From Finegoldia magna (GTDB lineage: Bacteria > Bacillota > Clostridia > Tissierellales > Peptoniphilaceae): 64,000 nucleotides of DNA. A program made the translations under genes and the position numbers. The stretch spans positions 186,001 to 250,000 of the forward strand of contig NZ_QGTH01000001.1 in assembly GCF_003182075.1 (NCBI RefSeq), written 5' to 3'. Under the pieces are notes generated by a model. It was not told the DNA's origin. It searched no databases and saw only the letters and a list, made by a program, of their open reading frames with translations. Position 1 is the first letter of the stretch. Every line of letters starts with the position of its first letter. Positions 45,582 through 54,076 of the stretch are shown here, one piece after another.

Positions 45582-45821
45582 ATGAGCACAGCTACAATTA
45601 TTATTGTATTAATTAGCGTTGCGATTTTGGCGTTATTCTTTAAAATTTCTTTTAAATTGGGGATGCATGCCCTTTCTGGTTTTGTAGGAATTTTTATTTT
45701 AAATATTTTCTTAAGTTTTTTTAATATGCATATTCCATATAATTTGATTGATATGTTGATTGTCGGTATTTTTGGAGTTCCGGGATTGATTGTTTTATTT
45801 TTATATTATTTTGTTATCTAA
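45582..45821 (+). CDS. bofA: BofA-family membrane protein
   Basis: A 79-residue protein with three hydrophobic segments. The C-terminal pattern NLIDMLIVGIFGVPGLIVLFLYY matches the pro-sigma-K processing inhibitor BofA family. AGAGGAG at 45566-45572 sets the ATG at 45582 and rules out the TTG at 45573. In Bacillus bofA lies just upstream of tmk, as it does here, so the location is conserved. Nothing else in the window points to sporulation, and the role may differ. Confidence 0.82.
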   Translation: MSTATIIIVLISVAILALFFKISFKLGMHALSGFVGIFILNIFLSFFNMHIPYNLIDMLIVGIFGVPGLIVLFLYYFVI

Positions 45822-45852
45822 CAAGAAATTATCAACTAAAATATTAAATTTG

Positions 45853-45881
45853 TTGCGAAGAAATCACTTATTTGGTATAAT
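45853..45881 (+). promoter_or_regulatory. Promoter of rplY
   Basis: TTGCGA (45853-45858), a 17-base spacer ending in TTTGG, and a perfect TATAAT (45876-45881). Confidence 0.7.
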
Positions 45882-45916
45882 TAATAGAGATTTTAGATTA
45901 CTTAGGAGGAAAATAA

Positions 45917-46555
45917 ATGACTAACTATAAATTAGATATGCAAAAAAGAGACAAAGTTGGCTCTAATGCAGTTAGAAAATTAAGAGTAAAAGAAATGGTT
46001 CCAGGAGTTATTTACGGAAAAGACTTAGAACCAATTAATGTATGTGTTGATGAAAAAGAATTAAGAAAAGTTCACTTAATGGCAGGAACTTCAAGCTTAA
46101 TCGATGTTAAAGTTGATGGTGAAGATCACACTGTAATCATAAGAGAAGTTCAAAAGCATCCATTTAAAAATCAATATGTTCACGTTGATTTCAAAGCAAT
46201 CAAAATGGGAGAAGTTGCAAACTTTACTATTCCAGTTGTATTAGAAGGAAGAGATGAAATCAGAGTTCAACCATCTGTATTGATGCAATTCTTGGAAGAA
46301 ATCGAAATCGAATGTTTACCAAAGAACTTACCAAACGAAGCTGTTGTATCAGTTGTAGATATGCAAATTGGTGATACTTTCGAAGTAAAAGACTTGGATG
46401 TATTCAAAAATGCTGATATAAAAGTTCTTGAAGATGAAACAGAAGCAGTATGTTCATTATCTGAACCAAAAGAAGAAGTAATCGAAGATAATGATGCTGA
46501 AGTATCTGCAGATGTTCCAACAGTTGGCGAAACTGAAGAAGAAGACGCAGAATAA
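45917..46555 (+). CDS. rplY: 50S ribosomal protein L25 (Ctc form)
   Basis: A 212-residue protein with an N-terminal L25 domain that binds 5S rRNA (RKLRVKEMVPGVIYGKD) and a C-terminal TL5/Ctc beta domain. An acidic tail rich in Glu and Asp follows. The two-domain Ctc form is usual in Gram-positive bacteria. AGGAGG precedes the ATG. It is transcribed alone between its own promoter and a perfect terminator. Confidence 0.95.
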   Translation: MTNYKLDMQKRDKVGSNAVRKLRVKEMVPGVIYGKDLEPINVCVDEKELRKVHLMAGTSSLIDVKVDGEDHTVIIREVQKHPFKNQYVHVDFKAIKMGEVANFTIPVVLEGRDEIRVQPSVLMQFLEEIEIECLPKNLPNEAVVSVVDMQIGDTFEVKDLDVFKNADIKVLEDETEAVCSLSEPKEEVIEDNDAEVSADVPTVGETEEEDAE

Positions 46556-46569
46556 TAAATAGAAAAAAC

Positions 46570-46593
46570 AAAGCGAGTTAACTCGCTTTTTTT
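46570..46593 (+). terminator. Terminator of rplY
   Basis: Perfect palindrome AAAGCGAGTTAACTCGCTTT followed by T residues. Confidence 0.92.
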
Positions 46594-46605
46594 ATAGGAT
46601 AAAAT

Positions 46606-47217
46606 ATGTTTATTACTTTCGAAGGTCCAGATGGCAGTGGGAAATCAACCATAATTAAAAAAGTTTACGATTATTTAATAGAAAATAATTACGATGTAAT
46701 TAAAACTAGAGAACCTGGTGGAAGTCCCATTGCTGAAAAGATCAGAAATTTGATACTTGATACTGAAAACACCGAAATGGGTTATAGAACGGAAGCTTTG
46801 TTATATGCGGCTTCTAGGGCACAACATGTTGAAGAAACAATTCTACCTGCATTAAACGAAAATAAAATTGTTTTGTGTGATAGATTTCTTATATCTTCTC
46901 TCGCATACCAAGGTGTAGGAAGAGATTTAGGAATTGAAAATGTTAGGAAGATAAACGAATTTGCTATAAATGGAGTGTTTCCTGATTTCGTTTTGTTTTT
47001 CGATGTTGATCCTATTACTACTTTGAAGAGAAAATCTTCTTTGGATACGGCAGATAGACTTGAAAAAGAGGGTAATAATTTCCATGAAAGAGTATATAAT
47101 GGATATAAAGAGATTCTAAATTCTGAAAAGAATATAGAAATTATTGATGCAACTCAATCTGTAGAAGACGTATTTAGTCAATGTATAAAAGTTTTAAAAA
47201 GGAGAAATGTTTTATGA
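46606..47217 (+). CDS. tmk: Thymidylate kinase
   Basis: A 203-residue enzyme that phosphorylates dTMP. The P-loop is EGPDGSGKST (residues 6-15), the DR[FY] motif is LCDRFLISSLAYQG, and TREPGGSPIAEKIR binds the substrate. It starts 13 bases after the L25 terminator. It heads the tmk-darA-darA2-holB-yaaT block, the order expected in Firmicutes. The stop overlaps the next start (ATGA). Confidence 0.95.
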   Translation: MFITFEGPDGSGKSTIIKKVYDYLIENNYDVIKTREPGGSPIAEKIRNLILDTENTEMGYRTEALLYAASRAQHVEETILPALNENKIVLCDRFLISSLAYQGVGRDLGIENVRKINEFAINGVFPDFVLFFDVDPITTLKRKSSLDTADRLEKEGNNFHERVYNGYKEILNSEKNIEIIDATQSVEDVFSQCIKVLKRRNVL

Positions 47218-47540
47218 AACTAGTTGTTGCAATTGTTCAAGATCAAGATGTATATAATTTAAATGCAGATCTTACTGAAGCTGGTTTTAGAATTACAAAG
47301 TTGGCTTCAACTGGCGGATTTTTGAAGACAGGAAACAGCACTTTGTTAATAGGTACTGAAGATGAAAATGTAGATAAATGTTTGGAAATCATTGAAAATG
47401 ATTGCAAATCAAGAGAAACTACAACTTCAATGCTTTCTGTTAGTATGCCAGGAACTAACTACATATCATATCCTGTAGAGGTTATGGTAGGTGGAGCTAC
47501 TGTATTTTTACTAGAAGTAGATAAGTATTTGAGATTTTAG
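47214..47540 (+). CDS. darA: Cyclic di-AMP receptor DarA (PII-like)
   Basis: A 108-residue PII-like protein. The c-di-AMP-binding motifs are present: TKLASTGGFLKTGNSTLLIG and the C-terminal PVEVMVGGATVFLLEVDKYLRF. DarA (formerly YaaQ) forms trimers that change loop structure on binding the nucleotide. AAAGGAG sets the start at 47214, which overlaps the tmk stop, and the longer frame from 47181 is rejected. A divergent paralogue follows directly. Confidence 0.94.
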   Translation: MKLVVAIVQDQDVYNLNADLTEAGFRITKLASTGGFLKTGNSTLLIGTEDENVDKCLEIIENDCKSRETTTSMLSVSMPGTNYISYPVEVMVGGATVFLLEVDKYLRF

Positions 47541-47548
47541 GTGATTTT

Positions 47549-47821
47549 ATGAAACTTATAGTTGTAATTATGGAAGATGACTTGAGTCATATTCTTTCAA
47601 AAGAATTGTTGGAGAATAAAATTTCTTCTACTAAATTATCATCAACAGGTGGTTTTTTGAAAAAAGGAAATACTACAATGTTGATAGGTACTGATGTGGA
47701 AAAAGAACAATCTATTTTAGATTTGATTAAAAAAGTATGTGACGAAAATGATATTGAGTCTGATAATGAATCAAAGGCTAATATTTTCGTTATGGATTTA
47801 GAGGATTTTAAAAAGTTTTAA
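47549..47821 (+). CDS. Second, shortened DarA-like protein
   Basis: A 90-residue PII-like protein beginning MKLIVVIMEDD and containing SSTKLSSTGGFLKKGNTTML, so the nucleotide-contact strand is kept. The long middle loop and the EVMVGGATVF strand of darA are missing, and the end is only NIFVMDLEDFKKF. It is a tandem paralogue of the preceding gene. It sits exactly where Bacillus has the unrelated yaaR. AGGTGAT precedes the ATG, and its stop overlaps the start of holB (TAATG). It could form mixed trimers or bind a different ligand. Confidence 0.85.
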   Translation: MKLIVVIMEDDLSHILSKELLENKISSTKLSSTGGFLKKGNTTMLIGTDVEKEQSILDLIKKVCDENDIESDNESKANIFVMDLEDFKKF

Positions 47822-48639
47822 TGTTACCGAAAAACAAAACTTTGATAAATCAAGTCAAGAATAATAAAATTTCTAACCAATATTTACTATATGGTGAGAA
47901 TTTAAGCGAAATAAATTATGATGCTGAGGCTTTGATATACAATTTACTTGTTAGTAATTCAAATTTGAAGTTGAAGTTTGACAGAGATAAGTTATCCGAT
48001 CTGTTGGTTATAGAACCTGAGAAAAATTCTATAACCATAGACAAAATCAGAGATATTTCAAAATTTGTATCCACAAAGCCTTTTGAATCTAATAACAAGG
48101 TCGTGTTGATAAAACAGGCTGATTTGATGAGGACAGAGGCTTCTAACGCTCTTTTAAAAAATTTGGAAGAGCCAAAGCCTTTTGTGTATTTTATACTACT
48201 TACAGACAATAAGAATAAACTTCTAAAAACTATTATTTCAAGATGTCAAGTAATTAATTATCTAAGTGAAAGAGAAAATGAAGAATTTGATTATACCACA
48301 GCTTTGGACATTTTGGATAAATCTATGGGGCAAAATCTTCTTACAATGTTAGATTCTAAGGAATATTTGTCAGATTTTCAAAAAGACACAGATGTATTGT
48401 TTGATTTTTTGATGGAGTTTTATTCGTCGTTTTTGAAATTTGTGAAGACTAAGGACGAGTCTTCTTTGAATAAAGATTTTGTGAAATTGTACAAGAAATA
48501 TCCAAAGGCTAATGAGAGAATTATCGTGGATACTTTGGACAAGATTGAGTCTGTAAGAGGATATTTTAAAGTTAATGCGAATTTTGAGCTTTCTATGGAA
48601 GAGCTTTTATTGTATATAATGGAGGAAAACTATGCTTGA
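47821..48639 (+). CDS. holB: DNA polymerase III delta' subunit
   Basis: A 272-residue clamp-loader subunit. LYGENLSEINYDA replaces a normal P-loop, and the SRC motif is in TIISRCQVINYL. EASNALLKNLEEPKPFVYFILLT is highly characteristic. The P-loop degeneracy fits delta', which does not bind ATP. It is short compared with other delta' proteins (about 330) and has a divergent C-terminal collar domain. The yaaT start overlaps its last codons. Confidence 0.9.
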   Translation: MLPKNKTLINQVKNNKISNQYLLYGENLSEINYDAEALIYNLLVSNSNLKLKFDRDKLSDLLVIEPEKNSITIDKIRDISKFVSTKPFESNNKVVLIKQADLMRTEASNALLKNLEEPKPFVYFILLTDNKNKLLKTIISRCQVINYLSERENEEFDYTTALDILDKSMGQNLLTMLDSKEYLSDFQKDTDVLFDFLMEFYSSFLKFVKTKDESSLNKDFVKLYKKYPKANERIIVDTLDKIESVRGYFKVNANFELSMEELLLYIMEENYA

Positions 48640-49474
48640 TGTAACTGGTGTTAGTTTTAGACAAGCTGGTAAAGTGTATTACTTCGACTCCAATAATCTT
48701 CAATATAAACTAGGAGATCACGTAATTGTAGAGACTGCTCGTGGTATTGAGTATGGAGTTGTTGTAAAAGAAAATTTTGAAATTAATGAAAAAGAATTAT
48801 CGTCTGATCTTAAACCAATCATAAGATTGGCTGATAGTGCAGATGATTATATTTATATGGAAAATAAAAAGAAAGCTAAGGAATCTATCGAAGTCTGCAA
48901 AGAAAAAGTAAAAGAATTCGGTTTGGATATGAAATTAGTGGACTGTGAATATACATTTGATAACAATAAGGTTATTTTTTATTTTACTTCAGATGAAAGA
49001 GTTGATTTCAGGGAATTAGTAAAAGAATTAGCGAGAATTTTCAGAATCAGAATAGAATTGAGACAAATTGGAGTGAGGGATCAAGCGAAGATTGCAGGAG
49101 GAATTGGTCCTTGTGGTCAAAGATGCTGCTGCAACAGATATATGAGAAATTTCAATCCAGTTAGTATCAAAATGGCAAAAGACCAATCATTATCTCTCAA
49201 TCCTTCAAAAATCAGTGGGCTTTGTGGAAGACTTATGTGTTGCTTGAATTATGAGCAAGAAGGTTATGAGTGCAAATTAAAGAAAATGCCACATGTTGGT
49301 CAAAAAGTTACTACTGAGATGGGAGAAGGAGTTGTGACTGAAACTAATACTCTTTTGGAATCTGTGAAAGTAAAAGTGATGACAGAGGATCAAACTGAAG
49401 AATTAGTTCAAGTGAATGTCGACGAATTAATTGATTTTAATAAATGCGGTGGATGTAATCATAAATGTCATTAA
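48632..49474 (+). CDS. ricT: PSP1-domain protein YaaT (RicT)
   Basis: A 280-residue protein with the PSP1 domain and the Cys-rich core GPCGQRCCCNRYM and SGLCGRLMCCLNYE. In Bacillus RicT forms an iron-sulfur-bearing complex with RicA and RicF that acts on mRNA maturation. Its Cys pattern is complete here, plus a C-terminal CGGCNHKC. It follows holB as expected. No ricA or ricF is visible in the window. Confidence 0.93.
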   Translation: MLDVTGVSFRQAGKVYYFDSNNLQYKLGDHVIVETARGIEYGVVVKENFEINEKELSSDLKPIIRLADSADDYIYMENKKKAKESIEVCKEKVKEFGLDMKLVDCEYTFDNNKVIFYFTSDERVDFRELVKELARIFRIRIELRQIGVRDQAKIAGGIGPCGQRCCCNRYMRNFNPVSIKMAKDQSLSLNPSKISGLCGRLMCCLNYEQEGYECKLKKMPHVGQKVTTEMGEGVVTETNTLLESVKVKVMTEDQTEELVQVNVDELIDFNKCGGCNHKCH

Positions 49475-49478
49475 ACAC

Positions 49479-49506
49479 TTGCATTTATTCCAATAGTGTG
49501 TAATAA
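49479..49506 (+). promoter_or_regulatory. Candidate promoter of the ferredoxin gene
   Basis: TTGCAT (49479-49484), a 16-base spacer and TAATAA (49501-49506), five bases after the yaaT stop. Confidence 0.5.
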
Positions 49507-49562
49507 TGATTGTAGAGCATAAATACATAATACGCTCTAAAATTACAAGGGGGTAAAGCAAT

Positions 49563-49733
49563 ATGGCTTATAAAATTTCTGACGATTGTATCGCTTGCGG
49601 ACAATGTAAACCTGAATGTCCAGTAGATTGTATTTCTGAAGGGGACATTTATACAATTGATCAAGACGCATGTATCGATTGTGGTTCTTGTGCTGACGTA
49701 TGTCCAGTAGATGCTCCACATCAAGACTGCTAA
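49563..49733 (+). CDS. fdx: 2[4Fe-4S] ferredoxin
   Basis: The 56-residue clostridial-type ferredoxin is MAYKISDDCIACGQCKPECP and onward, with a second CIDCGSCADVCP motif. All eight cluster Cys are present, plus one at the C-terminus. It is a low-potential electron carrier for fermentative enzymes. A GGGGGT site lies 8 bases before the ATG. It has its own promoter and terminator, so it is transcribed apart from the tmk-yaaT block it interrupts. It is short and easily missed. Confidence 0.96.
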   Translation: MAYKISDDCIACGQCKPECPVDCISEGDIYTIDQDACIDCGSCADVCPVDAPHQDC

Positions 49734-49747
49734 TTTTAGGGGAGAAT

Positions 49748-49780
49748 TAGACTACTCATTTTTGAGTGGTCTATTTTTTT
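49748..49780 (+). terminator. Terminator of the ferredoxin gene
   Basis: An 11-bp stem (TAGACTACTCA with TGAGTGGTCTA, one wobble), loop TTTT and seven T. It ends three bases before the next ATG. Confidence 0.92.
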
Positions 49781-49783
49781 AAT

Positions 49784-50497
49784 ATGAAAAGAGAACATTT
49801 TATACCAAAAACAGATTTAAAAATAATTGCTGATGATGAGAAATTTTCTTTTACGATTGATTCCATTTTACTCACAGATTTTGCAAAAATGAAAAAAGGC
49901 ACCAATCTAATTGATATTGGCTGTGGGACAGGAATATTAATGTTGAGATGTAATGCAATGTATAATTTGTCAAAATGCATCGGAATTGAAATTCAAAAAG
50001 ATGTTGCAGATATGTTGGCTGAAACAATCGCGATTAATAATTTGGAAAATGTCGATATTATCAATGATGATTTTAAAAATGTCTACATCAAAAATGATTC
50101 AATCGACAATATAATAGTTAACCCTCCTTATCAAAAAAATGGTCATGGTATTTCTAACAAAAATACTAATTTTCATACATCGAGATACGATAATGAGATG
50201 AAATTGGAAGATTTATTTGAATTTGCAAAGTTGAAGCTCAAATCTAATAGGTCTTTATTTATGATAAATAGATGTGAGAGATTGGTCGATTTATTAAGTA
50301 TTGCAAGAAAATATAATATGGAAGCAAAGAGAATTAGGTTTGTGCAATCAAGAATTGATGATAAGCCCAATCTAGTTATGATACAATTTGTAAAAAATCA
50401 GAAACCTTTCTTGACTTTTGAGAAAAATCTAATTATTTACAATGGTGAAGACTACACGGAAGAAGTGATGAATATATATGGAATTACAAAAGTCTAA
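49784..50497 (+). CDS. trmN6: tRNA1(Val) A37 N6-methyltransferase-like protein
   Basis: A 238-residue SAM-dependent methyltransferase. Motif I is LIDIGCGTGILMLR and the adenine N6 catalytic motif is NPPYQKNG. It matches the YfiC/YabB type, and its position before rsmI is the one yabB has in Bacillus. The ATG at 49784 follows the ferredoxin terminator by three bases, without a ribosome site. The GTG at 49766 lies inside the terminator stem and is less likely. Its stop overlaps rsmI. Confidence 0.88.
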   Translation: MKREHFIPKTDLKIIADDEKFSFTIDSILLTDFAKMKKGTNLIDIGCGTGILMLRCNAMYNLSKCIGIEIQKDVADMLAETIAINNLENVDIINDDFKNVYIKNDSIDNIIVNPPYQKNGHGISNKNTNFHTSRYDNEMKLEDLFEFAKLKLKSNRSLFMINRCERLVDLLSIARKYNMEAKRIRFVQSRIDDKPNLVMIQFVKNQKPFLTFEKNLIIYNGEDYTEEVMNIYGITKV

Positions 50498-51305
50498 AAT
50501 TTACGTCGTGCCAACGCCTATTGGGAACTTGGCTGATATGACTTTGAGGTCGTTAGATGTTTTGAAAAATGTGGATGTGATTTATTGTGAAGATACCAGA
50601 AACACATCGAAACTACTGAATTATTATGACATTAAAACTCCTCTTGTAAGTTATCATAAACACAACGAGCAAAGTAGATCAGAGGAAATTATCGATAAAA
50701 TTTTATTGGAAAATATAAATTGTGCGGTAGTAAGTGATGCGGGGATGCCTTCTATCAGTGATCCGGGACAAATTTTACTGGAAAAAGCTATAGATCGTGA
50801 TATCGATATTGAAGTGCTGCCAGGTGCGAGTGCTGCGATAACTGCTTTAGTGAGGAGCGGATTTGATAGTTTACAATTTGCGTTCTTGGGATTCGTACCT
50901 AGGAAAAATGCTGACAAAAACAAGTTTTACGAACAAATCAAAAACGCGACTATGACTACAATAATATACGAATCGGTTCACAGAGTTGAAGCGACAGTCG
51001 AAGAACTCAGTGAGTTTTTGGGAGATAGAAAAATTTGTGTTTTAAGAGAGCTTACTAAAATTCACGAGTCCGTTATGAAAGGGACTTGTGCTGAAGTTAT
51101 CGAAATGTTGAAGAACGAAACTGTAAAAGGTGAATTCGTAATTGTAATCGACAAACTCATCGAAGAAAATGAAGAGATAGATGTAAAAGAAAAACTTACA
51201 GAACTTATAAACGATGGAATATCGAAGAAGCAAGCAGTGAAGATTGTTAGCGATATGTACGGATTGAAAAAGAACGATGTCTACAAAGAGAGCTTAGAAT
51301 TATGA
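50478..51305 (+). CDS. rsmI: 16S rRNA C1402 2'-O-methyltransferase
   Basis: A 275-residue tetrapyrrole-methylase-fold enzyme. The N-terminal KIYVVPTPIGNLADMTLR, VIYCEDTRNTSKLL and SDAGMPSISDPG are diagnostic. It modifies the ribosomal P-site. It starts inside the end of trmN6 and ends overlapping the nurA start, so four genes from trmN6 to herA are tightly coupled. Confidence 0.95.
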   Translation: MELQKSKIYVVPTPIGNLADMTLRSLDVLKNVDVIYCEDTRNTSKLLNYYDIKTPLVSYHKHNEQSRSEEIIDKILLENINCAVVSDAGMPSISDPGQILLEKAIDRDIDIEVLPGASAAITALVRSGFDSLQFAFLGFVPRKNADKNKFYEQIKNATMTTIIYESVHRVEATVEELSEFLGDRKICVLRELTKIHESVMKGTCAEVIEMLKNETVKGEFVIVIDKLIEENEEIDVKEKLTELINDGISKKQAVKIVSDMYGLKKNDVYKESLEL

Positions 51306-52255
51306 TTTCAAAAGATTTGATGGATGAAGTATCCTATTTGAATAAAAGACTTAAAAATAGGAAAAATATCTCTAAATTAAGCAGAGAAAATATCAGAAAT
51401 TTAATTACAGATGAGATTGGGGACATCAAAGTTTATGATAGATTTGATGTTAATAAGTTAAGAGAAATTAAAAAATCAGGTAGTATTTGCGTTGTAGACG
51501 GCTCAGTTAATAGAATCGGTGCAAATTATCCTAATTATGTGGAGTTTTTTCAGTCTATGGCCCTTCTAAGTTCTGACCAAGAGCCGTTGGTTAAGGCGGA
51601 TATTTTGTGTCCATTGGTGGATGAGTTTTCAGAACATGACCAGTTTCAAATCTCCAAACAAACATTGTGTGCTACAGAACTTGAGGTAGCGATTGAAGCT
51701 GTAAAAAATCATGGTATAAAAATACTTATGATGGATGGAACTCTAATGAGATATGCACTTGAAGCGGAAGATTTATATGAAGATTTGGTCGATCTTTGTT
51801 ATGAGGAACATGTTTTACTAGTTGGAGTTGTCGAAGAAATAAGTACGAAGATTATAATGAACACGTTTAACGAAAGTGATAATAATGTGGGGATGCTTTT
51901 CGACAGAGAAGCTTTGTTCAATGTATTAGATATGAATGAAGGGTTTGTCGTAAAAAACCATAAATCCAGAAAAGAAGAGTACAATATAGAACAAGCTTTC
52001 ATCAGAACTTCCAAGGATCCTTGTGTAATAGCTGTCGACATTCCTTCACAAAATATGAATGATTTTGATGAAATAATTTCTTTTGTACTTACAATGTCCG
52101 ATGAAAATACAAGAGGAGTGCCGTTTTTGTTGGATTTGGTCGACAAGAAAACAAGGATTGACAACAAACAAGCCGAAATATTGGCTAAGAAATACTTGGA
52201 TACTGAAATGTACCAATCGATATTTAGATCTCAAAGGAGTAAAAGAGTTATATAA
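51302..52255 (+). CDS. nurA: NurA-domain nuclease
   Basis: A 317-residue protein with the NurA pattern. A first acidic strand motif is CVVDGSVNRIG (about 59-69) and a second is ILMMDGTLMRYALE (about 139-152). Later VAVDIP-like VIAVDIPSQN and VPFLLDLVDKKTRI follow. NurA is a 5'-3' nuclease that resects DNA ends with HerA in archaea. The start overlaps the rsmI stop (ATGA) and the stop overlaps herA (ATAATG). The strict pairing with herA supports the call more than any single motif. Confidence 0.86.
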   Translation: MISKDLMDEVSYLNKRLKNRKNISKLSRENIRNLITDEIGDIKVYDRFDVNKLREIKKSGSICVVDGSVNRIGANYPNYVEFFQSMALLSSDQEPLVKADILCPLVDEFSEHDQFQISKQTLCATELEVAIEAVKNHGIKILMMDGTLMRYALEAEDLYEDLVDLCYEEHVLLVGVVEEISTKIIMNTFNESDNNVGMLFDREALFNVLDMNEGFVVKNHKSRKEEYNIEQAFIRTSKDPCVIAVDIPSQNMNDFDEIISFVLTMSDENTRGVPFLLDLVDKKTRIDNKQAEILAKKYLDTEMYQSIFRSQRSKRVI

Positions 52256-54075
52256 TGAATGATTTAGATTTTAGAGTAGTCGGAATGACCGATCAAATCG
52301 AATGTTTTGTAGCTAGTAAATACGATAGACTTAGAATCAATGAGTATATGATTGTGGAAGATATCAAACAAGGGGATATTTTGTGTCAAGTCACAGAAAC
52401 TCATAGTGTTAATGAATTTATGGAGTCAAACACCGCAGATTCTTATATAACCAAAGAACAAATTCTAAAACTTCAAGCAGTAGGATACAACATTTCTGAA
52501 GGAATCAAATACATTTACAAATTCAGAGTGATGGACGATCCGGCATTTGCGATTGAAGCAGGATCTACAGTTAGAAAACCAAAGTTCGATGAGATTAAAC
52601 ACTTGTTCTACTCTGGCTCAATTGACAAATCACTTGAAATAGGAATTATAAAAAACACAGAAGAGATTTATAAAACATGTCCTGTTGAATACAAAAATTT
52701 GCTTAAAATCATGGATTCTAACCAAAAAATCTACGACCAAGAAGAATTGGTGTATTTATTTAATTATTACAATATGATTGAATATCCGCATATTGGTATT
52801 TTTGGAGGATCGGGTTCTGGTAAATCCTATGGGTTAAGGGTAGTAATTGAAGAATTAATGAAAAAATCTGTTCCTACGATAGTGTTTGATCCACATAATC
52901 AAATGGTTTTTAAAGATAGAACTGTGGAAAATTACGGGATAGATTTTTCTGATAAATTTGAAGTTTTAAAGGTTGGAGAAGATTTGGGGATTAATTTTCC
53001 CGATTTGAACAGATATGAGCTTATCAGTTTGATAGAAACACAAGGAGAACTCACGGAATCCATGAAATCTGCATATGAAGCTATCCTTGACAAAGACTCA
53101 ATAACACAATCGAGTGCAAATGCTTTTTTGGATTATTTGACAACCATATCCACAGCCTTGTCTGATAAGGAAGATGACACGACGGGATACTATGAAAGAT
53201 TTTCACAACTTGTAAACGTGGATTCACTACAAGCTGTTATCAGAAGATTTAATAGATTACTGAACACAGATATATTTTTGAACACTTCACAAAAGCTTTT
53301 CGAAGCATTAAAAGATGGCAAAACAGTTATAATTCAGGGTACGCAAAAGATGCTAAATTTGTACGCATCGTACGCAGTGAATTCTTGTTACAGAAAAAGA
53401 AGAAGATATGTTGATGCTATGACAAACGAATATTTTCCGATTATATGCATGGTTTTTGATGAAGCTCACAACTTCTGCGGTAGTGACCAGATATCTGTAA
53501 CACGAAGAATTATCAAGGAGATCGCCCAAGAAGGTAGAAAATACGGAGTTTTTCTCATACTAGCTTCCCAAAGAATGGCTGCAATCGAACAGACTACAAT
53601 TGCACAGTTGTCTACAAAATTTATTTTTAGAATTTCAACTGAAAAGGACCTTGAAGTTATCAGAAAAGAAACTGATTTGTCATCTGAAGAAATACGAAGA
53701 CTTCCATATCTATCTAACGGTGATGTATTCATTTCTCAAGCTCAAATTGGAAAAACATTGTTTGCAAGAATTAGACTTGCATACACTACACAACCGAAAT
53801 TCAAAAATCCTTTTGATGAAATGTATCGAATGCTGGAAATAAATGTTCAAAAGGAAAATGAATCGGATATGGAATTATTTAAAATGTTGAAAGAAGATAA
53901 CGTATTTCCAATAACTCTTGATTTATTTAGGATTTGTAAGATAGTCGAAGAAAGACACGATATAAAACTGAGTGTTAGTGAATTGGAAGACAAATTAAAT
54001 AAGCTTAGCAATGATGGATATATTACCAAGAAAAAATCTATCATGGGAGAAAGTTACTATTTAAAAGAGGAGTAA
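52255..54075 (+). CDS. herA: HerA-type DNA translocase ATPase
   Basis: A 606-residue FtsK/HerA-clade ATPase. It has an N-terminal beta-barrel (HAS-like) domain to about 110, Walker A GGSGSGKS (184-191) and Walker B CMVFDEAHNF (about 399-408). The arginine-finger region ends ...STKFIFRISTEKD. The last 70 residues look like a winged helix (LFRICKIVEERHD... LSNDGYITKKK), an addition beyond the archaeal protein. It forms a hexameric ring that works with NurA. It overlaps nurA and is followed two bases later by a thioesterase gene. Confidence 0.9.
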   Translation: MNDLDFRVVGMTDQIECFVASKYDRLRINEYMIVEDIKQGDILCQVTETHSVNEFMESNTADSYITKEQILKLQAVGYNISEGIKYIYKFRVMDDPAFAIEAGSTVRKPKFDEIKHLFYSGSIDKSLEIGIIKNTEEIYKTCPVEYKNLLKIMDSNQKIYDQEELVYLFNYYNMIEYPHIGIFGGSGSGKSYGLRVVIEELMKKSVPTIVFDPHNQMVFKDRTVENYGIDFSDKFEVLKVGEDLGINFPDLNRYELISLIETQGELTESMKSAYEAILDKDSITQSSANAFLDYLTTISTALSDKEDDTTGYYERFSQLVNVDSLQAVIRRFNRLLNTDIFLNTSQKLFEALKDGKTVIIQGTQKMLNLYASYAVNSCYRKRRRYVDAMTNEYFPIICMVFDEAHNFCGSDQISVTRRIIKEIAQEGRKYGVFLILASQRMAAIEQTTIAQLSTKFIFRISTEKDLEVIRKETDLSSEEIRRLPYLSNGDVFISQAQIGKTLFARIRLAYTTQPKFKNPFDEMYRMLEINVQKENESDMELFKMLKEDNVFPITLDLFRICKIVEERHDIKLSVSELEDKLNKLSNDGYITKKKSIMGESYYLKEE

Positions 54076-54076
54076 T

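Noticed and set aside
51799-52234. Minus-strand ORFs opposite nurA
   Set aside because: Low-complexity Ser/Leu shadow translations; nurA on the plus strand has family motifs and coupled starts.
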